From NCBI GenBank assembly GCA_919902475.1, contig CAKKRA010000135.1, positions 1-11,726 of the forward strand: a stretch of 11,726 nucleotides of DNA, written 5' to 3'. Numbering within the stretch: the stretch's first letter is position 1; each line of letters starts with the position of its first letter. The notes beneath the pieces are model-generated. The model was given only the letters and a program-made list of their open reading frames with translations, was not told where the DNA came from and did not search any database. This document shows positions 6,426-11,726 of this stretch, one piece after another. A program made the position numbers and the translations under genes. Source of the stretch: Nitrospiria bacterium. GTDB taxonomy: Bacteria > Nitrospirota > CAKKRA01 > 9FT-COMBO-42-15.

Positions 6426-7349
6426 ATGAAATTAAAAAAATCATATACTATACTTATACTACCCAATCCAAAAGATAAGCCTTACCGTTTTATCCTTACA
6501 AAGCGAGCATTAAATACAATAATAGCTGCATCTGCCTTCTTAGTTCTGCTCTTCCTCTTTATGGGCGGCAGTTACATTGTAATGTCTGGCAAGGTATGGG
6601 AGCTTGAGTCATTAAGAAAGGTAACAAAATCCCAGAAACTACAGATACAGACCTTTGCCTCCACTGTGGATGAATTAAAAAAACAGATGTCCCGCCTGAA
6701 TGAATTAGATACGAAATTAAGGGTAATTACCAATTTGGATACAACAGATAAAAAAAACAACAATACGCAGGTTCTTGGTATGGGCGGCCAAAAAGAGGCT
6801 GACCTGAGCAATATGGCTTCATTAGATGAAAAGATGCATGAAGAGGCATTGGCAAAGATGCATGATGAAATGAGCAGGTTGAAATCTGATGTCTTAAAAC
6901 AGGAGCTAAGCTTTCAGGAGCTATCAGACTTTATGAAAGAAAAGAGCTCTATGTGGGCCTCTACTCCCTCTATTTGGCCTGTTAAAGGCTGGCTTACCTC
7001 AGGCTTTGGCAACAGGGTATCTCCCTTTACAGGGAGTTGGCAGATGCACAAGGGTATAGATATAGCATCAAGGAGTGAAACGCCTATAATAGCGCCTGCA
7101 GCAGGTATTGTGGTTAAAGAAGGGTTTGAGGCAGGACTTGGAAAGGCTATTAAGATTGACCACGGTTATGGTTATGTAACAAGTTACGGTCATATGTCAA
7201 AGACAAAGGTTGCAACAGGTCAGAGGGTAAAAAGAGGCCAGATTATAGGCTTTGTCGGCAACACAGGCTACAGCACAGGCCCGCACCTTCATTACGAAGT
7301 CCATTTAAACAACATCCCTGTTAATCCTATTAAGCATATCTTAGATTAA
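6426..7349 (+). CDS. Membrane-anchored M23 (LytM-type) peptidoglycan peptidase
   Basis: M23 proteins are zinc metallopeptidases that cut peptide cross-links in peptidoglycan, or degenerate activators of amidases. This one has a cytoplasmic tail, one membrane helix at residues ~31-53, a periplasmic coiled coil (~56-105 and ~134-175) and a complete M23 domain (~185-303). The zinc and catalytic residues are all present: His208 and Asp212 in HKGID, His256 in YGHMS, and His287/His289 in GPHLHYEV. It is therefore likely an active enzyme, unlike EnvC-type activators. The layout resembles MepM/NlpD-like envelope hydrolases. It starts 96 bases after the glycosylase with its own promoter candidate and a weak ribosome site (GGAT). 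It converges on the minus-strand block; no strong terminator is visible at 7350-7416. Confidence 0.92.
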   Translation: MKLKKSYTILILPNPKDKPYRFILTKRALNTIIAASAFLVLLFLFMGGSYIVMSGKVWELESLRKVTKSQKLQIQTFASTVDELKKQMSRLNELDTKLRVITNLDTTDKKNNNTQVLGMGGQKEADLSNMASLDEKMHEEALAKMHDEMSRLKSDVLKQELSFQELSDFMKEKSSMWASTPSIWPVKGWLTSGFGNRVSPFTGSWQMHKGIDIASRSETPIIAPAAGIVVKEGFEAGLGKAIKIDHGYGYVTSYGHMSKTKVATGQRVKRGQIIGFVGNTGYSTGPHLHYEVHLNNIPVNPIKHILD

Positions 7350-7416
7350 AAACATACTAACTTATAAATAATATAACCTCTGATAGCTTTCTTTTGATTT
7401 GAAACACATTCTGATG

Positions 7417-8178
7417 CTATAGGTACTTCTGGATATTTATAAGGCTCTTTTCAATTGCCTCTCTGGAATGGCCTTCAATGGTCAGAACAGGCCTTGATTT
7501 TGATTTTTTTAGGAGTGTAAAGAAAAGGTCAAAGTCAATGTTTCCATCGCCAATGCCGAGATGGTCGTCATTCTTGCCCGTATTGTCATGAAGGTGCACC
7601 TCTATGATATTATCTCCGATTTCCTCAAACCACTTTTCTAATGGGACCCTTGAAAAAAGATTAAAATGGCCAGTATCAAAGCAGACGCCTAAGTTCGGAG
7701 AGTTTATTTCTTTAACAAGCATTCTTAATGTCTCAGGCGCTTCCTCAAAAATATTTTCTATGGCAACCTTTATATTTAGTTTATCCGCTTTTTCTAATAC
7801 GCTATTCCATGTATCAACGCTGTTTTTTAGCCAAATATCAGCGTAGCCATTGTATCTCCACTTATCATAGCCGGGATGGAATACAATTACCTCTGGTTTG
7901 TAAAGTTTTGCTACCTCAAACAGGTGTACAAAGCGCTCTAATGTGATTTCCCTGACCCGCTTATCAATAGCGCCAGGGGCAAGATCAATAAAAGGGGCGT
8001 GAAAAGTGAATCTTGGATTGTAATTAAGCTCTTTTTTGAGTTTTTTATAGTCTTCACTTCTTGTTGAATCCAAGGTAGTTGAATTGAAATATATCTCTAA
8101 GTCAAGCCTTTTATCATTTACTAATTTTATGTTTTCAATTAATTTGGGATACGGGATATGGACATTAACCTGTTTCAT
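7417..8178 (-). CDS. Sugar isomerase/epimerase-like TIM-barrel protein (AP endonuclease 2 fold)
   Basis: This 253-residue protein belongs to the xylose-isomerase-like TIM-barrel superfamily, which contains sugar isomerases and epimerases as well as endonuclease IV. The metal-site residues are easy to find: His60 (FTFHAPF), His101 (VFHPG), Glu141 (IEN), Asp168 and His171 (CFDTGH), His195 (VHLHDN), Asp204 and His206 (before LGIGDGNI) and Glu235 (IEGH). The order and spacing of all nine correspond to the nine zinc ligands of endonuclease IV, but the protein is shorter and generic family members also keep such sites. Substrate is unknown. AGGT precedes the ATG, and the gene follows the zinc-ribbon gene after 12 bases, so the two form a two-gene unit. 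Confidence 0.85.
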   Translation of the reverse strand: MKQVNVHIPYPKLIENIKLVNDKRLDLEIYFNSTTLDSTRSEDYKKLKKELNYNPRFTFHAPFIDLAPGAIDKRVREITLERFVHLFEVAKLYKPEVIVFHPGYDKWRYNGYADIWLKNSVDTWNSVLEKADKLNIKVAIENIFEEAPETLRMLVKEINSPNLGVCFDTGHFNLFSRVPLEKWFEEIGDNIIEVHLHDNTGKNDDHLGIGDGNIDFDLFFTLLKKSKSRPVLTIEGHSREAIEKSLINIQKYL

Positions 8179-8190
8179 TGACCTATCCAG

Positions 8191-8472
8191 TTAGCTTCCA
8201 GATTTAACAGTTTCAGTTTTTGTTGAGGGCGACTCTGTCTTTTTTGTTTCTGCTGTTTTAGAATCAGAGCCTGCCTTTTTGGGTTCCTTTAATTTATTTG
8301 AATAGTCTGTAATATACCAGCCGCTGCCTTTAAATATTAATCCAGATGTAGAGATTACTTTATATAATTCGCCATTACATTCAGTACACACAGTCTTTGG
8401 CGCTTCATCTACCTTTTGAATAATCTCAAGTACATGGCCGCAGTCTTTACACTTATATTCATATACGGGCAT
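8191..8472 (-). CDS. FmdB-family zinc ribbon protein
   Basis: This is a small putative regulatory or nucleic-acid-associated zinc ribbon of 93 residues. The N-terminal MPVYEYKCKDCGH and the pair C8-x2-C11 and C29-x2-C32 (CTEC) form the single ribbon, and the GLIFKGSGWYITDY segment (~45-58) is the usual family extension. After residue ~60 the tail is low-complexity, rich in Lys, Ser, Thr and Glu, and probably disordered. The start is firm: GGAGGT lies nine bases before the ATG. It has its own strong promoter at 8511-8540 and leads a unit with the downstream TIM-barrel gene. Molecular function is not established for the family. Confidence 0.9.
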   Translation of the reverse strand: MPVYEYKCKDCGHVLEIIQKVDEAPKTVCTECNGELYKVISTSGLIFKGSGWYITDYSNKLKEPKKAGSDSKTAETKKTESPSTKTETVKSGS

Positions 8473-8510
8473 TTTGTAAAACCTCCATTAACAAAACTAC
8501 TTTTATGATT

Positions 8511-8540
8511 ATTATATCTGTTTTTTCTACTTTCAGTCAA
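8511..8540 (-). promoter_or_regulatory. Strong sigma-70-type promoter for the fmdB-type gene
   Basis: Read on the minus strand, TTGACT (8540-8535, 5/6) is followed after 18 bases by a perfect TATAAT (8516-8511). Expected transcription start is near 8504, about 30 bases before the zinc-ribbon ATG. The -35 box overlaps the last codons and stop of the aminotransferase gene. Confidence 0.7.
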
Positions 8541-9726
8541 GGGAATTGATTGCGTCCTCTATTCTATCAATACCCTTTTTAATATTACCCATAGATGTTG
8601 CATATGAAAATCTTATATAATCATCTGCGCCAAATGCATCTCCTGCCACAACTGCTGCCTGTGCCTTATCAAGGAAATAGTTTGCCAAATCAGAAGAGTC
8701 TTTTATATTTTTTCCATTATAACTTTTTCCATATAGCTTGGACACATTTGGAAAGGCATAAAAAGCGCCCTTTGGTATTGCGCAGGTAACGCCTTTTATC
8801 TTATTTAATCTTTCTACAATGTATCTGCGCCTTTTGTCAAACTCGTTTAACATCTTTGCTATAAAATCCTGAGGCCCTTTTAATGCCTCAACTGCTGCCT
8901 TCTGGCTAATGGATGCTGGGTTGGATGTGCTCTGGCTCTGTACTTTATTCATTGCTGATATGATTTCATCCGGCCCTGCAGCATAGCCTATACGCCATCC
9001 TGTCATTGAGTGTGATTTTGACAGTCCGTTAACAACTATTGTCAGGTTTTTAATCTTTTCATTTAATGATGCTATGCTTATATGCTTAAAGCCATCATAT
9101 ATAATTTTTTCATAAATCTCGTCAGAGACAATAAATATCTTTTTCTTAACAGCAATCTCAGCAATTTCTTCTAATATATTCTTGTCATAGGCAGAACCAG
9201 TAGGATTAGAAGGGGAGTTTAATATAATCGCTTTGGTCTTTTTAGTAATCTTCTTTTTCAATTCCTTTGCGCTTAACATAAAATTATTTTCTTCTTTTGT
9301 ATTAAGGATAACAGGCTTTGCATCATTTAATATGACCTGATCAGGATATGAGACCCAGTAGGGTGCAGGTATTATGACCTCATCGCCTTTGCCAAATAAT
9401 ACCTGCGCAATATTGTAAAGGCTGTGCTTTGCGCCGCAGGAAACAATAATCTGATTTTTTGAATAAGTGAGATTATTATCACTCTGCAATTTTTTTGCTA
9501 TTGCCTCTTTTAATTCATCTGTGCCGCCAACAGCAGTATATTTTGTAAAGCCATTGTTAATTGCCCTGATAGCAGCCTCCTTGACATTATCAGGTGTATC
9601 AAAGTCTGGCTCTCCAACGCCGAAATTCACTACATCTATGCCTTGAGCGATCATTGCCTTTGCCTTTGCATCAATTGCAAGTGTTGGAGAAGGCTTTAGT
9701 TTAGAAACCCTTTTTGCTAAAACCAT
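8533..9726 (-). CDS. aspC: Class I/II pyridoxal-phosphate aminotransferase, aspartate aminotransferase type
   Basis: It transfers amino groups between aspartate and 2-oxoglutarate, in the cytoplasm. All fold-type I landmarks are present: GEPDFDTP (38-45), the cofactor-contact asparagine in SPSNPTG (Asn174), SDEIYE (Asp202), the Schiff-base lysine in GLSKSHSMTGWRIGY (Lys237) and the carboxylate-binding arginine in IRFSYA (Arg372). The length (397) and the KPSPT and CGAKHS segments resemble the subgroup that includes enzymes using both aspartate and prephenate. A role in phenylalanine/tyrosine synthesis is therefore possible but not decided here. GGAGGA lies eight bases before the ATG. It follows coaD after 15 bases, so it is read with rsmD-coaD. 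Confidence 0.93.
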   Translation of the reverse strand: MVLAKRVSKLKPSPTLAIDAKAKAMIAQGIDVVNFGVGEPDFDTPDNVKEAAIRAINNGFTKYTAVGGTDELKEAIAKKLQSDNNLTYSKNQIIVSCGAKHSLYNIAQVLFGKGDEVIIPAPYWVSYPDQVILNDAKPVILNTKEENNFMLSAKELKKKITKKTKAIILNSPSNPTGSAYDKNILEEIAEIAVKKKIFIVSDEIYEKIIYDGFKHISIASLNEKIKNLTIVVNGLSKSHSMTGWRIGYAAGPDEIISAMNKVQSQSTSNPASISQKAAVEALKGPQDFIAKMLNEFDKRRRYIVERLNKIKGVTCAIPKGAFYAFPNVSKLYGKSYNGKNIKDSSDLANYFLDKAQAAVVAGDAFGADDYIRFSYATSMGNIKKGIDRIEDAINSLD

Positions 9727-9741
9727 ATGCAGAAATCCTCC

Positions 9742-10224
9742 TTATACAAACTTTTCTTTGAGTTTATCCTCAACAATCTTTGGAACAAGCCCTTTTACCG
9801 AGCCCTTGAATGCAGCAATTTCCTTTATTATGGTGGAGGTCAGATAGGAATATTCTTCACTGGGCATTAAGAATACAGTTTCAATCCTGCTATCAAGCCT
9901 CCTGTTCATAAGAGCCATCTGAAATTCATATTCAAAATCAGACACTGCCCTTAAGCCCCTTATTATTGCCTTTGCCTTTTTCTTTTTTGCATAATTTACA
10001 AGAAGGCCGTTAAAGACATCTGTTTTTACATTTTCCAATCCCTTTGTTGCTGCTTTTATCATCTCAATTCTCTCTTCAATTGTGAAAAGTGGTATCTTCT
10101 TTGGGTTAGGCGCCAGCGCTATTATCACCTCATCAAATATGCCGAGGCTCCTTTCAACTAAATCAATGTGGCCGTTTGTTATTGGGTCAAATGTTCCTGG
10201 GTACACAGCAATATTTTTTTTCAT
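9742..10224 (-). CDS. coaD: Pantetheine-phosphate adenylyltransferase
   Basis: CoaD adds AMP to 4'-phosphopantetheine to give dephospho-CoA, the penultimate step of coenzyme A synthesis. The 160-residue length is standard. The nucleotidyltransferase signature GTFDPITNGH (10-19, His19 catalytic) is intact, as are AIIRGLRAVSDFEYEFQMA (86-104) and the C-terminal EYSYLTSTIIKEIA (124-137), equivalent to the usual ISSS-x-VKE block. The start overlaps the rsmD stop as ATGA (four bases), and GGGGG lies seven bases before it. The rsmD-coaD pair is a common bacterial arrangement, so function and context agree. Confidence 0.97.
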   Translation of the reverse strand: MKKNIAVYPGTFDPITNGHIDLVERSLGIFDEVIIALAPNPKKIPLFTIEERIEMIKAATKGLENVKTDVFNGLLVNYAKKKKAKAIIRGLRAVSDFEYEFQMALMNRRLDSRIETVFLMPSEEYSYLTSTIIKEIAAFKGSVKGLVPKIVEDKLKEKFV

Positions 10225-10772
10225 CTTAGCCCCCTTTCTTTATAGAGTGATAAGGTTGTATCGCCATATTTATATTTTTTTAACAAAATCAGGCTATTTG
10301 TTTCCTCTGGCAAGACGGTTTTACTGTTGTGTTCAATAATCAATATACCATTATTATTAAGCAGCTCTTTCCTATCAAAAACAGCCATGGCCTTTTCAAA
10401 TAAATCTGATTTATAAGGCGGATCAAAAAAGATGATATCAAATCTCTTATCTGAATCCTCAAGAAATCTTACTGCATCATTGCATACAACCTTGCTATCC
10501 TTTTCTAAATTGCATAATAAAAGATTTTCCTTTATTAATTTAACAGCCTTTTGATTGTTTTCAACAAAGACTGTCTCTTTTGCCCCTCTGCTTAATGCCT
10601 CTATGCCGATACCGCCTGTTCCAGCACAAAGGTCTAAGAAAACTGCGTCAACAATCTTATCCACAAGGATATTGAATATAGACTCCTTAACCTTATCTGA
10701 TGTGGGTCTGATATTCAGGTCTTTTAAAGACTTTAATCTTCTTCCCTTTGCTATACCTCCTACAACACGCAA
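10221..10772 (-). CDS. rsmD: 16S rRNA (guanine966-N2)-methyltransferase RsmD
   Basis: RsmD methylates G966 of 16S rRNA with S-adenosylmethionine during small-subunit assembly. Visible signatures: the N-terminal MRVVGGIAKGRRLKS (1-15), RPTSDKVKESIFNIL (22-36), the SAM-binding loop DLCAGTGGIGIEALSRGA (47-64), the acidic ENN (71-73) and the catalytic FFDPPY (115-120). Length (183) is normal. The start is a TTG, chosen because the family begins with MR(V/I) at this point, and AAGGTG lies five bases upstream. A promoter candidate sits at 10927-10955 and a 74-bp hairpin lies in the leader, its base only 15 bases before the start codon. Confidence 0.95.
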   Translation of the reverse strand: MRVVGGIAKGRRLKSLKDLNIRPTSDKVKESIFNILVDKIVDAVFLDLCAGTGGIGIEALSRGAKETVFVENNQKAVKLIKENLLLCNLEKDSKVVCNDAVRFLEDSDKRFDIIFFDPPYKSDLFEKAMAVFDRKELLNNNGILIIEHNSKTVLPEETNSLILLKKYKYGDTTLSLYKERGLR

Positions 10773-10787
10773 TCCTACACCTTTTTT

Positions 10788-10861
10788 TCAGATTTAGCGA
10801 TAGGGGTTATCTGCTGCGTTGTCGCTTCGGCCTCGCATCTGACCCCTTTGGCTAAATCTGA
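10788..10861. repeat. 74-bp imperfect inverted repeat / hairpin in the rsmD leader
   Basis: The outer arms TCAGATTTAGC (10788-10798) and GCTAAATCTGA (10851-10861) pair perfectly over 11 bp. After a 3x3 internal loop, AGGGGT (10802-10807) pairs with ACCCCT (10842-10847). Further in, TGCG (10815-10818) can pair with CGCA (10834-10837), and the top contains GCTTCGGC (10824-10831), which on the plus strand would make a C(UUCG)G tetraloop. The core is clearly more GC-rich than its surroundings. It is not followed by a T tract in either direction, so it is not a standard terminator. It could be a dispersed REP/MITE-like repeat or a leader RNA structure; only one copy is in this window. Confidence 0.75.
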
Positions 10862-10926
10862 TCATAAAATATTTTTTGTCTGTTTCAGAATTTTGTGCGG
10901 TATTCAGCAGCATTTTTTATCAACAA

Positions 10927-10955
10927 AAAATAACACATTGAGCCTTTACAGTCAA
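10927..10955 (-). promoter_or_regulatory. Candidate promoter for rsmD-coaD-aspC
   Basis: On the minus strand, TTGACT (10955-10950, 5/6) and TATTTT (10932-10927, 4/6) are separated by exactly 17 bases. They sit just after the stop of the transglycosylase gene. Expected start is near 10920, giving a leader of about 147 bases that contains the 74-bp hairpin. An AT-only inverted repeat, ATTTTTT/AAAAAAT (10912-10931), overlaps the -10. Confidence 0.5.
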
Positions 10956-10964
10956 GGATATACT

Positions 10965-11726
10965 TTAAGAGACCTGTTTGCTTGGGGTCTCAAGTATCAG
11001 GCCATCCCATGGTATATTATTCTCATCAATGATTTTATAATTATAAAAATTATATGGCGGTCCAAGTGATTCAAGCTCTTTTTTTATTTTATCTATTTCT
11101 GATTCATCAGGGCTTATACATATTATTGATTTTAGGATATCACCTTCCAATGCTACAAAGACATTGCCAATCTTGCTGCTATTTTCTGCAATGATTCTTG
11201 AGATGGTATTATTAACCTCAATATCAAAACCTGTTTTAATCCTTAGCCCGCCTCTGTATAATCTGTCTTCTCCGAATCTTTCAAGCAGATATTCTTCAAT
11301 CAGATGTTTATAGCAGGCTGTTTCTTTATTATTTTTATATTTTAAGTTTTCAATGTTAAATCTTTTCTCTGACTTTTCCTCTCTAAGGATGAGCCTATAA
11401 TCCAGAGCCTTTTCATATTCATCTTTTGTAATCTTTTTCCCTTCAAGCATAAGCTGCAGGATTCTCTGCTGTCTTTTTATTACCCTTGGCATCCTTTTAT
11501 AGGGGTCAAAATACTTTGGGTTCGGCAGCATAGAGGCGAGGATAGCGCTCTCTGGCAGGTTTATTTCATATGCATGCTTGTCAAAATAAAATCTTGAGGC
11601 AGTTTCTATGCCATACAGGCCGTCGCCCCATTCAACTTCATTCAGATAAAGCTCAAGGATTCGTTTTTTTGGAATTAGCTTCTCAATCCGGTATGTCAGA
11701 AAGAGCTCTTTAATCTTTCGTTCAAT
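10965..11726 (-). CDS. GT51 peptidoglycan transglycosylase without a transpeptidase domain (N-terminus outside window)
   Basis: The frame is open to the window edge, leaving 253 residues. The first ~75 are the C-terminal half of a GT51 glycosyltransferase, which polymerises lipid II into glycan strands: RKIKELFLTYRIEKLIPKKR (3-22), ILELYLNEVEWGDGLYGIE (23-41), ASRFYF (43-48) and ESAILASMLPNPKYFDP (59-75). NEVEWG resembles the monofunctional enzyme MtgA. It then continues into a segment like the linker of bifunctional class A PBPs (KKITKDEYEKALDYRL, ~97-112; RFGEDRLYRGGLRIKTGFDI, ~150-169) and stops about 90 residues later with no SxxK, SxN or KTG motif. The first in-frame Met at 11531 is internal, not a start. 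It could be a natural variant or a decayed PBP. An inverted repeat GAGACC/GGTCTC (10969-10991) lies in its last codons. Confidence 0.85.
   Translation of the reverse strand: MERKIKELFLTYRIEKLIPKKRILELYLNEVEWGDGLYGIETASRFYFDKHAYEINLPESAILASMLPNPKYFDPYKRMPRVIKRQQRILQLMLEGKKITKDEYEKALDYRLILREEKSEKRFNIENLKYKNNKETACYKHLIEEYLLERFGEDRLYRGGLRIKTGFDIEVNNTISRIIAENSSKIGNVFVALEGDILKSIICISPDESEIDKIKKELESLGPPYNFYNYKIIDENNIPWDGLILETPSKQVS

Noticed and set aside
7383..7423. Inverted repeat ATAGC/GCTAT between the convergent genes as a bidirectional terminator
   Set aside because: The stem is five pairs with a large loop and a bulged extension, lacks a T tract and overlaps the end of the TIM-barrel gene.
10773..10964. 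tRNA, small RNA gene or IS remnant in the gap between rsmD and the transglycosylase gene
   Set aside because: There is no cloverleaf, transposase fragment or target duplication; the gap is explained by a promoter, a leader and the 74-bp hairpin.
10969..10991. GAGACC/GGTCTC inverted repeat at the end of the transglycosylase gene as its terminator
   Set aside because: The six-pair stem lies within the coding sequence with an 11-base loop and is followed by TTAAAG rather than a T run; too weak to call.
10848..11069. Plus-strand reading frame of 73 codons
   Set aside because: It is antisense to the transglycosylase 3' end and the rsmD leader, has no clear ribosome site and resembles no protein I know.

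Overview
The window is AT-rich chromosomal DNA from a Gram-negative bacterium. The evidence for an outer membrane is a type IV pilus alignment operon with a secretin (pilMNOPQ) and a PilR-like sigma-54 activator. The mix of genes (pilR/pilM-Q, CutA, an EndoIII-related glycosylase, an FmdB-type zinc ribbon, rsmD-coaD) and the AT-rich, lysine/isoleucine-rich proteins would fit a deltaproteobacterium-like or Nitrospirota-like lineage. That placement is an impression from protein style and was not tested.

Layout. Positions 1-7349 are read on the plus strand. They hold the C-terminal part of a PilR-like regulator, a small two-helix membrane protein, pilM, pilN, pilO, pilP and pilQ, then cutA, an EndoIII-related DNA glycosylase overlapping cutA, and a membrane-anchored M23 (LytM-type) peptidase. 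Positions 7417-11726 are read on the minus strand. In transcription order these are a 5'-truncated (by the window edge) GT51 peptidoglycan transglycosylase, rsmD, coaD, an aspartate-type aminotransferase, an FmdB-type zinc ribbon protein and a xylose-isomerase-like TIM-barrel protein. The two blocks converge at 7350-7416, where I see no strong terminator. No stretch over 300 bases lacks a gene. I see no tRNA, rRNA, CRISPR array, transposase or phage gene.

How the genes work together. PilM (cytoplasmic, actin-like), PilN and PilO (inner membrane), PilP (periplasmic or lipoprotein) and PilQ (outer-membrane secretin) form one envelope-spanning complex of the type IV pilus. A PilR-like activator just upstream suggests local control of pilus genes, although no convincing -24/-12 promoter lies in front of pilM. 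The M23 peptidase and the GT51 enzyme both act on peptidoglycan. The remaining minus-strand genes are housekeeping: 16S rRNA methylation, CoA synthesis and amino-acid transamination.

I do not see a clearly new multi-gene system. The observations most worth following are a 74-bp imperfect GC-rich hairpin in the leader just before rsmD; a GT51 enzyme carrying a PBP-type linker but no transpeptidase domain; a compact PilQ without an AMIN region; an EndoIII relative with Glu at the usual catalytic Lys position and only three cluster cysteines; and an unrecognised small membrane protein between the pilR-like gene and pilM. Two minus-strand sigma-70-type promoters (before fmdB and before rsmD) are well formed and split the minus block into sub-operons.
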